Assembly: GCF_014534745.1 (NCBI RefSeq)
Contig: NZ_JACVVP010000002.1
Location: 1 to 64,000 of the forward strand
Length of the DNA: 64,000 nucleotides
Direction: 5' to 3'
From: Flammeovirga sp. EKP202
Lineage (GTDB): Bacteria > Bacteroidota > Bacteroidia > Cytophagales > Flammeovirgaceae
The notes under the pieces are model-generated. The model was not told the DNA's origin. It saw only the letters and a list, made by a program, of their open reading frames with translations, and ran no database searches. Made by a program: the position numbers and the translations under genes. Positions within the stretch are counted from its first letter, which is position 1. Each line of letters opens with the position of its first letter. Of this stretch, positions 43,815 to 52,546 are shown piece by piece.

Positions 43815-44543
43815 TTATTTATTGATTTCAATCTGATACGTAAAGCGATCTGCTCTGTAATATCCATGATTGATTTCCACCACTCTTCCCCCTGGATCAG
43901 AAACAATTCTTGATCGGAATAAGATTGGTGCACCTTCTTCTATTTTTAATAGCTCAGATAATTTCTTATCCGCTAACATGGCCGTCAGTTCCTCTGATGA
44001 TTTTGTCAATACAATATTGAACTTCTCTTCGATGATATCATAAAGAGGTTTTTCAAATTGCTCTTCTTGATCAAAAGCGACTCTAGGGTGAAACCATGAA
44101 ATGAAATAAACAAAAGGATCAGTTTGATCACCTCTCAAACGCGTCAATCGGTGGATCTCTTTGCCTTCTTCAATATTCAAAATTTCAGCGGTTAACGCTT
44201 CAGCATTGACCGTATCGTGTTGTACCAAGTAATTTTTAAAAGGAATGCCCTTAGCACTCATTTCTTGTGTAAAGCTATGCCATTCTGATAATTTCGTTCC
44301 GATTTTTCTTTTGGCTACAGTTGTACCCACACCTTTCTTTCGCTCCAATAGTCCTTCTCCTACCAATGTGTTGATCGCTTGCCTTACTGTATTTCTAGAA
44401 ACACCCACACGGTTACTGATGTCTACTTCCTTCGGAAAAAGTTTCCCGTTGTCGTATTCGCCTGTGTCGATTAGTTTTCTTAGCTCCTCTTCAATTTGTT
44501 TATGAAAAGGGATTGATGATGTATGGTTAATAAGTATATTCAT
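43815..44543 (-). CDS. GntR-family transcriptional regulator with UTRA domain
   Basis: 242 aa. The winged HTH (~10-75) contains GKLFPKEVDISNRVGVSRNT and the wing GLLERKKGVGTTV. The UTRA effector domain (~95-240) has IHRLTRLRGDQTDPFVYFI and ILFRSRIVSDPGGRVVEINH. HutC-subfamily regulators usually bind a sugar phosphate or related metabolite. The downstream kinase, isomerase and porter are the obvious regulon. A palindrome right upstream of the start fits autoregulation. Confidence 0.92.
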   Translation of the reverse strand: MNILINHTSSIPFHKQIEEELRKLIDTGEYDNGKLFPKEVDISNRVGVSRNTVRQAINTLVGEGLLERKKGVGTTVAKRKIGTKLSEWHSFTQEMSAKGIPFKNYLVQHDTVNAEALTAEILNIEEGKEIHRLTRLRGDQTDPFVYFISWFHPRVAFDQEEQFEKPLYDIIEEKFNIVLTKSSEELTAMLADKKLSELLKIEEGAPILFRSRIVSDPGGRVVEINHGYYRADRFTYQIEINK

Positions 44544-44548
44544 AATTC

Positions 44549-44568
44549 ATGTTCATATGTTTGAACAT
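44549..44568. promoter_or_regulatory. Palindromic operator upstream of the GntR regulator
   Basis: ATGTTCA-TATGTT-TGAACAT: 7-bp perfect arms with a 6-bp spacer, 5 bp before the start codon. I found no second copy before the kinase or isomerase genes by eye, so autorepression is the safest reading. The rest of 44569-44873 (the AsmA gene leader) shows no other signal. Confidence 0.5.
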
Positions 44569-44873
44569 AACAAAACAAGTTAATAATTCTTTTAATGTCA
44601 ATAGCACACTTTAAACTTTATGGTTACTTCGAAAATGTTAACATTCATACTGCTTTTCGAGTGTACTTTATAAAATCACTCTATCCTCTTAAAAATGAAG
44701 GTTTTAAATATTTATACACGATTCATCAATATTTATTTTTAGATAAATTAAGGCTTCCATCTTTTTTTTATATATTTCTAAAAAATCTATTCTCTCATTT
44801 GGTCGTATACATCGAATAATAAAAACATCGGAGTATTACGTTAATAAATTCCTAATTCCCTTAAAAATTATTA

Positions 44874-47800
44874 TTGCAAGTGAAAAATCAAACATCTATA
44901 GGAAAGCAAATATTAAAATGGTTTGGTTATATCTTCGGAACTATTGTAGGTATATTAATCATAGCGGTTATTCTATTTTATGCAAATAGACAAACTATCA
45001 AAGAAAAAGTAATGGAAGCTGCCAATCAAGAGCAGAACGGTGATCTTCAAATCGGGCAAATTGGAATTGCACCTTTTGAAGACTTCCCTAATTTCACATT
45101 ACAATTACAGGACATTATTTATCACGAAAAGAAAATTGAAGACAGAGAAGAAGTTACAAAGCCGATTGCCGCTTTGGGTAACTTTTATGTTTCAATCAAC
45201 ATCGTAAAACTTATAAAAGGTGATGTGCATATCGGTGCCATCAAATTAGAGGACGGGGAGGTCAATCTCCGTACCTATAAAGACAGCACCTTCAACCTTG
45301 TCAATGCATTAGGTATTGATCTCTCAGACACCACTGCGGTCGAAGAACCTGCGGACACTACAAAAAGTGCTCCTCCTGCTTTTGATATTGCGTTGGATGA
45401 ACTGACTTTAAAAAATATCAAAGTTACAGCCTACAACGGAATGACAGAAGTTGGAGTTGGAATGCAAGTACATCAAATCACTACTTCTTTGGAATACAAT
45501 GCCAATGAAATTACCAACCACTTGTTATTCAATGTGGAGTTATTGGGAATTCTTAAAGAGAAAAAAATCCTTTGGCCTAATAAAAGTTTAGAGTTTACAT
45601 CTGATTTACGATTCGACAGACAACGAAAATTCATCACCATTGATACTTGTGATGCTTTATTACAAGGGGCCGCCTTTTCCCTTTCGGGAACTGTTGACAT
45701 TCCAAACGATATGTATTTGGATTTGGATATTCACGCCTCCCAAAAAGATTTGAACATCATCAACTTACTTGCCAACGGAAAGATTGATGTAGAAAAATTA
45801 GAATCGAACTATTCAAGTACATTAGACGGGTTGGAATTTGATGCTAAAGTAACAGGTAAATCAGCTTCTACTCTTCCTAAAGTGGAAGCCAATGTAGAAT
45901 TGAAAAAATTCACTTTAAAGAGCCTTAAAACACCTTATGCGATCAACGATTTCAGTTTTAAAGCCTACTTGAATACGGGTGATTCTACTGATTTCTCCCA
46001 ATTACAATTCGATTTAAGCAAGTTTGTACTTGAATCTTCAAATGGTGATACAAAAGGTAAACTTTCTGTTTCCAACGGTATCAAACAACCTCATATCGAC
46101 CTACAGTGGGAAGCGAATATGGGACTGGACAACTTCAATGATTTACTCACAGACCTTCCAATTGATAGCCTTGGTGGTAAAGTCGAATTTCAGGCCGATG
46201 TGACGTATGATATAGATATTGAGAAAAAGAAATTCTTAAATCTTGATGATACGGAACAAAAGATTGCTCTGAAAGTAGATAACCTTCATTTCAAGCACAA
46301 ACCAACTGGAATGAAACCTCATAGCATGGGTGGTATTTTCTATATCTGGGACAATCACTTGGGTGTAAAAGATTTGAGAGGACAGTTGGATGGTAGTGAT
46401 TTTAAATTCAATGGTAATATCGACAACCTACTCTTTTATGCTTTGGGTATGAATACAGACATTATAGCGGATGTGAAATTGGAATCTAAACACCTAATGG
46501 TTAAAGAATTGCTCCAATATTCAGATTCTATTAATTCCGATCTGGCAGAAAACCTCCATGATATTAATATTGATTTCACCTTAAAAACAACCTCAGAAGG
46601 AATCAATGATTATAAACTTCTTCCTTACGGAACACTTACTATCAATGACCTTCAAACACACTTTGAAAACTTCCAGCCGGTGCATAGTGTTACCGGATTG
46701 ATGGGCATTACGAAGAAGCACATTGGAGTGAAATACCTAAAAGGAAATATTGGTGAAAGTGATTTTAAATTCCAAGGTGGCTTTGAGGATTATGACGGGT
46801 TGGTCTACAAAGATTCTACGATTACCATCAAATCTGGCTTTAATATCCAATCCAACTCCATGCGTGTTGTGGATTTCTTTACTTATGGGGATTCATTGTT
46901 AGTACCGAAAACTTTTGAGAATGAAAAGATGAACAACTTCCAAATTGCAGGAGGTGTGGATGTCGTTAACCAAGAGTTATTTTCAGGTAAAAAAGTACCG
47001 AACTTCCGCTTATGGATGAAAGGTCTGAAATGGAGATTGAGTATTTCGCCTTTAATATTCAGAAACTTTAAGTTTGAATTGGTCAAAAACGATAACAATA
47101 TCCTTCTGAATGACTTTACGGGTAAAGTAGGACAAAGTGATATGACTTTTAATGCCCAACTTTACAATATAACCGATTCTACTCGAAAAGATTTCTACGG
47201 AAAATTCCAAGTTGACGCCAAAATGATCAACTTCAATGAGCTTTTGAAACTGACATTGCCAGCTGAAACTTATGAGGCTTCTTCGGCTTCAAGAGCTCAA
47301 CAAATTGAGGAGGAAGAACCTGTTGATATTTTTGCAATCAAGTATCCTAAATTGGAATTGGATGTGAAAGTAGACCGAATGAAGTTGATGGAAATGGACA
47401 TCAAAAACTTCAAAGGGCAAGTAATCACTTCACCGGATCAGACTATTGCACTTAATGATGTTCAGGTACGTTTGGGTGATATTGGTGGATTGGAACTTTC
47501 GGGTATGGCCAACCTTCAAGATCCTCAAAAAGTGATCATGGACGGTAAAGCCAAACTGAATAATGTAGACCTTTCTCAAGTAGATTTCGAAGTGGAATAT
47601 GAAGGGGAGAAAATCAATATCTCTAGAAATTTTGATGGTATTTTGAATTCGACCATGACCGCTAAAGCACATATCAATAATGACCTTACTATTGATATTG
47701 CGGAAACAAGTGCTGACATTGATTTGACCCTTTTAAATGGTCGTGTAGTTGATTTTGCGCCTTTAGAAGCCATGGCCACCTACTTCGGTAACAAGGATAT

Positions 47801-48158
47801 GAATAATATCCGTTTTGATACTTTGCAAAATAAATTTACCGTGGAGAATGGTGTTTTCTATATCCCACGTATGAGCATTGCCTCTACAATCGGTCAAATT
47901 TATATGTCTGGAGAGCAACATTTAGACATGCAAATGGCCTATATGGTAGAAGTGCCTTTCCGATTGGTAAGGTCAGTAGCCTGGAATACTTTAACAGGTG
48001 GAGGCAAGAAGAAAAAAGACGATGAGCCAGATGAAATCCAGCAAGATGAAGGTGGTAAATATGTAGCCGTCAGAATTGAGGGAACAGTGGATGATTATAA
48101 CATCAAACTGGGGAAAGGCAAGAAAAATAAGAAGAAGGAAAAAGAGAAAAAAGGATAA
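44874..48158 (+). CDS. AsmA-family protein (TamB/YhdP-like lipid transport)
   Basis: 1094 aa. One N-terminal membrane helix (about 14-40, GYIFGTIVGILIIAVILFY) anchors a very long periplasmic beta-strand-rich body, ending in an AsmA_2-like domain (DIDLTLLNGRVVDFAPLEAM, MAYMVEVPFRLVRSV) and a Lys-rich tail. AsmA-like proteins are thought to form hydrophobic grooves bridging the membranes for phospholipid traffic. No ATG starts the frame: TTG at 44874 or GTG at 44880 must be used, an unusual start that may limit translation. Own terminator follows. Confidence 0.88.
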   Translation: MQVKNQTSIGKQILKWFGYIFGTIVGILIIAVILFYANRQTIKEKVMEAANQEQNGDLQIGQIGIAPFEDFPNFTLQLQDIIYHEKKIEDREEVTKPIAALGNFYVSINIVKLIKGDVHIGAIKLEDGEVNLRTYKDSTFNLVNALGIDLSDTTAVEEPADTTKSAPPAFDIALDELTLKNIKVTAYNGMTEVGVGMQVHQITTSLEYNANEITNHLLFNVELLGILKEKKILWPNKSLEFTSDLRFDRQRKFITIDTCDALLQGAAFSLSGTVDIPNDMYLDLDIHASQKDLNIINLLANGKIDVEKLESNYSSTLDGLEFDAKVTGKSASTLPKVEANVELKKFTLKSLKTPYAINDFSFKAYLNTGDSTDFSQLQFDLSKFVLESSNGDTKGKLSVSNGIKQPHIDLQWEANMGLDNFNDLLTDLPIDSLGGKVEFQADVTYDIDIEKKKFLNLDDTEQKIALKVDNLHFKHKPTGMKPHSMGGIFYIWDNHLGVKDLRGQLDGSDFKFNGNIDNLLFYALGMNTDIIADVKLESKHLMVKELLQYSDSINSDLAENLHDINIDFTLKTTSEGINDYKLLPYGTLTINDLQTHFENFQPVHSVTGLMGITKKHIGVKYLKGNIGESDFKFQGGFEDYDGLVYKDSTITIKSGFNIQSNSMRVVDFFTYGDSLLVPKTFENEKMNNFQIAGGVDVVNQELFSGKKVPNFRLWMKGLKWRLSISPLIFRNFKFELVKNDNNILLNDFTGKVGQSDMTFNAQLYNITDSTRKDFYGKFQVDAKMINFNELLKLTLPAETYEASSASRAQQIEEEEPVDIFAIKYPKLELDVKVDRMKLMEMDIKNFKGQVITSPDQTIALNDVQVRLGDIGGLELSGMANLQDPQKVIMDGKAKLNNVDLSQVDFEVEYEGEKINISRNFDGILNSTMTAKAHINNDLTIDIAETSADIDLTLLNGRVVDFAPLEAMATYFGNKDMNNIRFDTLQNKFTVENGVFYIPRMSIASTIGQIYMSGEQHLDMQMAYMVEVPFRLVRSVAWNTLTGGGKKKKDDEPDEIQQDEGGKYVAVRIEGTVDDYNIKLGKGKKNKKKEKEKKG

Positions 48159-48160
48159 TA

Positions 48161-48202
48161 AAAAAGAGGAATGAAAACATCATATTTCATTCCTCTTTTT
48201 TT
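48161..48202 (+). terminator. Rho-independent terminator of the AsmA gene
   Basis: GAGGAATGAAA and TTTCATTCCTC form a perfect stem followed by seven T, directly after the AsmA stop codon. Confidence 0.92.
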
Positions 48203-48213
48203 ATGTGAGTGTA

Positions 48214-48606
48214 CTACATCGTAAACTAAATTATCGTCAACTTGAAATCCATATTTCTACTAGACTTTATGGAGACTACTTCCAAGCTGCCTTCTTCTTC
48301 ATTTTTGTCTTGAAACAAAAACGAAGCAAAAAATTCAAGGCTTTGAAGTCAAAAGCTAAATTTCATTACTCTCGCCTAAATGATTTTAAACTCGCTGCAC
48401 TCAAACAACAAAATCATTTTTAACGGCTCGATTCATGAAATTTTTAACGCTTTTCCCTTCAAGGCCGGGGGAGCACTACCAAACTAAAACGGTAGAAAGC
48501 TCACTGGCGCGAATGTTAAGCGTTAGCGGCATTCGTGTCTCACTAATCATCAGAAATCTCCCGATTTCCAAAAAAACCAAAAGCCAAATACTTAGTTTAC
48601 AATGTA
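48214..48606 (+). repeat. Dispersed MITE-like repeat, full-length copy (type example)
   Basis: Left end ctacatcgtaaactaaatt and right end acttagtttacaatgtaa are inverted repeats. All modules are present in canonical order. It begins 12 bp after the AsmA terminator and ends 5 bp before the GNAT stop, with no ORF of its own. Confidence 0.88.
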
Positions 48607-48610
48607 ATGA

Positions 48611-49111
48611 CTATTTACAATAACTAAACAGTTTTAGCTTCACATCATCTTGTGTGAAATAATGCCTGAATTCTAAGCCTAGCTTCAATGCTATCTTTTC
48701 AGACGGAATATTTCCATCTTCAACAATCGCAAAAATAGGATTAACCTTCCAATCATTCACTCCATAATCAAAAACCACTTTTGCTGATTCATAAGCATAT
48801 CCTTTCCCTTGAAATTGACTACTCAAAATCCACCCAATCTGAATATCATGTGTGTCCGGCAATTGATTAAGGTTGATCAACCCCACTAATCGATTTGAAT
48901 CCAATTCCCTTACGGCCCAAATATATCCTTCCTTGTTTTTGGCTTCATTGACTTTTCGATGAAGTTTTAAAACGTGCTCAACCCTACTCAATCCTTGAAG
49001 CGGAGCAATGTACTCGAAGATTCCTTCTTCATTAAAAATTTCAAGTATTTCATCGAAATCAGAAGGATGAATGATTTCTAATTGAAGTCTGTCTGTTTGA
49101 AATGACAACAT
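48611..49111 (-). CDS. GNAT N-acetyltransferase (RimJ/RimL type)
   Basis: 166 aa. The N-terminal strand LSFQTDRLQLEIIHPSDFDE is typical of the RimJ/RimL branch. The acetyl-CoA loop is seen as FQGKGYAYES (Q/R-x-x-G-x-G/A) after IGWILSS, and the C-terminal KIALKLGLEFRHY matches motif B. The family acetylates N-termini of ribosomal proteins or small amines; the substrate is unknown. Single gene; the dispersed repeat abuts its 3' end. Confidence 0.9.
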   Translation of the reverse strand: MLSFQTDRLQLEIIHPSDFDEILEIFNEEGIFEYIAPLQGLSRVEHVLKLHRKVNEAKNKEGYIWAVRELDSNRLVGLINLNQLPDTHDIQIGWILSSQFQGKGYAYESAKVVFDYGVNDWKVNPIFAIVEDGNIPSEKIALKLGLEFRHYFTQDDVKLKLFSYCK

Positions 49112-49273
49112 AGGATTAATAATTATAAATGGATAGACTTTCTGTTGAATGTCTGGTGAAAGGTACCCAAAATTGTTAACATTTTAAATTTAAAATCAAA
49201 AAACTGAACAATCGTTCAACAAATAGCGTCTAACTAGGAAAAAATGCTCTAAATTTTATTAATCAAAAACGTT

Positions 49274-49384
49274 ATGAAAAAGATATTTTCTACCTGTGGA
49301 AAAATTATGGTTCTTGGATTCAAAGCAGCTGTTATTTCAGCTACAGTTTATCATCTGAAAAGTAATAGAAGCACAAAAAGCTAG
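49274..49384 (+). CDS. Small membrane protein, 36 aa
   Basis: ATG at 49274, TAG at 49382-49384. It encodes MKKIFSTCGKIMVLGFKAAV followed by ISATVYHLKSN: a basic N-terminus, one hydrophobic segment and a basic tail, like many small inner-membrane peptides. The stop codon coincides with the first bases of a dispersed-repeat fragment. There is no clear promoter and no homologue I recognise. Confidence 0.35.
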   Translation: MKKIFSTCGKIMVLGFKAAVISATVYHLKSNRSTKS

Positions 49385-49385
49385 G

Positions 49386-49574
49386 TCTTGAAGGGAAAAG
49401 AAGATATTAATAAATGATTACCTGATTACAAAAGAAATGGATTTTGTAATTATCTTCTAAAATGCAGTTCTGTAGGGACGTTTTAGTAAAACGTCCTCAC
49501 GAACCATAATACACTACCATTTATCCTTCTTAAAAAGAATTGAATTAATTAACTAAAACTTAGTTTACAATGTA
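49386..49574 (+). repeat. Dispersed repeat, right half with D module
   Basis: Begins with cttgaagggaaaag (end of the left block), then tgcagttctgtagggacg and the hairpin ggacgttttagtaaaacgtcc (49477-49497), and ends with acttagtttacaatgta. It shows that the D module can replace the C module while the terminal sequence is kept. Confidence 0.75.
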
Positions 49575-49649
49575 CTTAATATAAAATGTATTTCATTGAA
49601 GCACTACAAGAGCTTCTCTGTTAAGTTACTGATTACAATGATTTTATGA

Positions 49650-49657
49650 TATATTTG
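49650..49657 (+). promoter_or_regulatory. -7 box TATATTTG of the BamA-like gene
   Basis: Matches TAnnTTTG and lies 58 bp before the ATG, predicting a leader of about 50 nt. Confidence 0.5.
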
Positions 49658-49715
49658 TTTAAAACCCATAGTTAATTTCAAATCCTCTTTCATATTATCA
49701 TTCATCAACATTTCC

Positions 49716-50873
49716 ATGAAATTTCTCAAACTATTTTCTTTCTTCTTTTTATTGCTCATCTATCAACAATTATCGGCTCAAAGTATCATTCAAAAGTATT
49801 TTATTGATTCTACGGATCATGCCTTGGATGTTAGTCAATTTTTGAATTCTGGCTTTGGTTTTCTCCCTGTACCTATTATTATCACTGAACCTGCTGTGGG
49901 TTTTGGAGGTGGGCTTACCGCTATTTATTTTCATGGACAAAAGAGAAACAGGGAAAGTCTTGATACTCTTAACCGATTTGCTCAAAGTAAAGATTTACCT
50001 CCTATTACCACTGGAGCAGCGGGAGCTTATACCGCCAATGGAACTTGGTTAGCGGCACTTTTTCATCAAGGTTCTTATCATAATGACCGCTTCAGATATC
50101 TGGGTGCCTTTGCTTATTTGTCTCCCAACCTTACATTTTATGGTTCCGGTATAATTGACAATGGAGAGTACAACTTTAATATGCAAGGGGTCATGACATT
50201 TCATGAGTTCCTATTCAGACCTAAAAAAGAACTTCCTTTGTTTACAGGAATTAACTATTTATTCTTCAATAACAATATCACTTTTATTGACAGCGAACCA
50301 GAAACTGAACCTTTAAAGGAAGAAACTAATCTTGGTGGTATGAATGCTGTATTAATGTGGGATAATCGAGACAATACTTTCACTCCAACAAAAGGTATCA
50401 TGACTACTACCGAATTTGGGATTTTTCATAAAGCTTTAGGAGGTGATAATGATTATACCAACTTCACGCATCGCACCTATTATTATTTACCAGTCAAAAA
50501 AAGGAAACTCTTTTCAGGTTATCGATTGCAGTACCAAGCCAAGTGGGGAAATAATGTACCTTTCTTTGAGTTGCCTTTTGTTCGCCTTCGAGGAATTCCT
50601 GCCCTACGCTACCAAGATCATAATGCATTGGTATTGGAAACTGAATGGAGGTGGCAGGTTTTTAAACGATGGAGTGCCGTTGGTTTTGTGGGAACCGGTT
50701 TTACTGCTCCAAAAATTCAAGAATTTGATTTTACTCAATCCAGAGTAGCAGGTGGTTTTGGTTTCCGATATTTTATTGCTTCTGATTATGGCTTGCATGC
50801 AGGTATTGACATTGCGAGGGGACCAGAAATTTGGGCTTGGTACTTGACAGTAGGAAGCAATTGGTTTAGATAA
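49716..50873 (+). CDS. BamA/TamA-like outer-membrane beta-barrel protein
   Basis: 385 aa. Signal peptide 1-21 (ending QLSAQ). The body is a 16-strand-type Omp85/surface-antigen barrel with VPIIITEPAVGFGGGLTAIY, MWDNRDNTFTPTKGIMTTTE (the typical N-x-P-x-x-G turn) and a conserved LRGIPALRYQD where Omp85 proteins carry the VRGF/Y motif. POTRA domains are absent, as in small patatin-less Omp85 relatives of Bacteroidota. It ends in SNWFR. Its role is likely a minor assembly or transport barrel; the substrate is unknown. Confidence 0.8.
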   Translation: MKFLKLFSFFFLLLIYQQLSAQSIIQKYFIDSTDHALDVSQFLNSGFGFLPVPIIITEPAVGFGGGLTAIYFHGQKRNRESLDTLNRFAQSKDLPPITTGAAGAYTANGTWLAALFHQGSYHNDRFRYLGAFAYLSPNLTFYGSGIIDNGEYNFNMQGVMTFHEFLFRPKKELPLFTGINYLFFNNNITFIDSEPETEPLKEETNLGGMNAVLMWDNRDNTFTPTKGIMTTTEFGIFHKALGGDNDYTNFTHRTYYYLPVKKRKLFSGYRLQYQAKWGNNVPFFELPFVRLRGIPALRYQDHNALVLETEWRWQVFKRWSAVGFVGTGFTAPKIQEFDFTQSRVAGGFGFRYFIASDYGLHAGIDIARGPEIWAWYLTVGSNWFR

Positions 50874-50879
50874 AATAGT

Positions 50880-51259
50880 AGTATATATCGAATACTAGTG
50901 TTTTTTATTTATAGGAAACAAATGACGCTATCGCTTAACATTCGCACCAATGGCCATTCTACTTCATTAGTTTGGTAGGGCTTTCATCGGCCTTGAAGGG
51001 AAAAGCGTGAAGAATTTAATGAAGTGAGCCGTTAAAAATGATTTTGCTGTTTGAGCATCTCAAAACGATGAAGTTTTGATCGAGTTATCCTTTCAATAGG
51101 CGAAAGGAATGGAATTTAGCTTTTGACTTCAAAGCCTTGAATTTTTTGCTTCTTTTTGTTTCAAGACAAAAACGAAGAAGAAGGAAACTTGAAAGTAAGT
51201 CCTATAAAGTTTGTAGATATGTAATTTGATGATCAACGATGATTATAGTTTACTGTATA
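50880..51259 (-). repeat. Dispersed MITE-like repeat, inverted long copy
   Basis: Right end attatagtttactgtataa. Inverted modules: cttaacattcgcacc, ccttgaagggaaaagcg, aatgattttgctgtttgagc, with a variant internal stem (tcatcgttttgag region) shared with the copy at 59474. It fills most of the gap before the AI-2E gene. Confidence 0.8.
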
Positions 51260-51394
51260 ACACGCTTCAACCAACATTTAATACCTTATAACCGAAATTT
51301 ATAAATACCATCCTCTCTGACTCCGTTTTACATACTAAAATTTGCGGTTCTTCTTCAAAAGCTCTGCCTGTTATCAACAAAATTAAATTGTAAA

Positions 51395-52477
51395 ATGGAT
51401 TATAAATTAATCAGTAAGGGCCTTCTGGATACCATCAAAAAATTGGTATTCATCTGTATCGGTCTTTATGCACTTTTCCTTCTAAAATCGGTCATCATCT
51501 ACATTGCTACAGCGGGTGTAATTGCTCTGATGGCGTATCCTTTTAAATCCTATTTAAAAAGAGAATGGCATTTATCCAATACTTCGGCAGTTATGGTGGT
51601 GATGAGTAGCTTTGCGCTTCTGTCATTACTTTTTCTTAGTCTTTTTATTCCTTTGATCATGCAAGAAGCACATAATCTTTCATTAGGGAATATCGCCAAG
51701 TTTAAAGAAAATGTAAATGCTGCTTTTCTAGAAATCAATCAATTTACGGTACGCTATGGAGTAGACCTTACTTTATTTAATTTAGGTGATCTTATTCACA
51801 AAAAAGTAAACAATACTCCCAAAGTATTTTCATCCGTGATTAATTCGATTGGTTCTTTTAGTGTAGGCATTTTCTCTGTCGGTTTTATTTCCTTTTTCTT
51901 TATCAAAGAAAGTGAGCAAATCGGTAACTTCTTGATTTCTATAATGCCAATTGAAAACGAGAAGGAAATCATGTCTTCCATTATCAAAACCAAAAAGCTT
52001 TTATCACGCTATTTTCTTGGGTTGACCGTACAAATTCTTATTGTTTTTGTAGCATATCTTATTTCACTTTTTGTCATCGGTGTGAGCAATGCTTTAGTAA
52101 TCGCTTTTCTTTGTGCCTTACTTAATCTAATTCCTTATGTAGGACCTCTTATTGGATTAGGGTTAATGGGGTTGTTAGCGACAACTGAAAATTTGGGTAT
52201 GGATTTTAAAACAGAATTACTTCCATTACTGGGAAAAATTGGGGTGGCTTATGGACTAACTCAGTTCATCGACAATAATTTTTCACAACCTATTATCTTT
52301 TCCAAAAGCGTTAACTCTCATCCCTTAGAAATATTTATAGTGATCTTTGTATTCGGAATTTTGATGGGAATTGTAGGAATGATTCTCGCAGTTCCTATCT
52401 ATACGGTCATCAAAGTGGTGATGAAGGAATTTTACCCTGAAAATCCATTTGTAAAAGCTTTGACACAAGAGTTATAA
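51395..52477 (+). CDS. AI-2E family transporter (PerM/TqsA type)
   Basis: Inner-membrane protein of 360 aa. Layout is that of the family: two to three N-terminal helices, a helical soluble middle part, then helices with the signatures FFIKESEQIGNFL, GLTVQILIVF, NLIPYVGPLIGLG and the C-terminal HPLEIFIVIFVFGILMGIVG. Members export autoinducer-2 or act as Na+/H+ antiporters or permeases; no specific substrate can be assigned. Single gene; convergent with the chitinase gene. Confidence 0.9.
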   Translation: MDYKLISKGLLDTIKKLVFICIGLYALFLLKSVIIYIATAGVIALMAYPFKSYLKREWHLSNTSAVMVVMSSFALLSLLFLSLFIPLIMQEAHNLSLGNIAKFKENVNAAFLEINQFTVRYGVDLTLFNLGDLIHKKVNNTPKVFSSVINSIGSFSVGIFSVGFISFFFIKESEQIGNFLISIMPIENEKEIMSSIIKTKKLLSRYFLGLTVQILIVFVAYLISLFVIGVSNALVIAFLCALLNLIPYVGPLIGLGLMGLLATTENLGMDFKTELLPLLGKIGVAYGLTQFIDNNFSQPIIFSKSVNSHPLEIFIVIFVFGILMGIVGMILAVPIYTVIKVVMKEFYPENPFVKALTQEL

Positions 52478-52484
52478 AAACACA

Positions 52485-52520
52485 AAGAGATGGTTCGTCA
52501 TCAATGACTTGCCATCTCTT
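52485..52520. terminator. Hairpin between convergent genes
   Basis: AAGAGATGG and CCATCTCTT form a stem in the short gap between the AI-2E and chitinase stops. The T-run is weak, so it is probably a modest bidirectional terminator. Confidence 0.5.
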
Positions 52521-52546
52521 CTACTATTTATTGATTTTAGATTTCT

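Noticed and set aside
44595-44819. 74-codon ORF between the GntR and AsmA genes
   Set aside because: It has no promoter, terminator or domain and a Phe/Tyr-rich random composition. It lies in the leader region.
48205-48423. ORF of 72 codons, with similar ones at 56171-56395 and 59413-59619
   Set aside because: All lie in the left block of the dispersed repeat and read the same peptide from repeat DNA. There is no start context, and they are broken in other copies.
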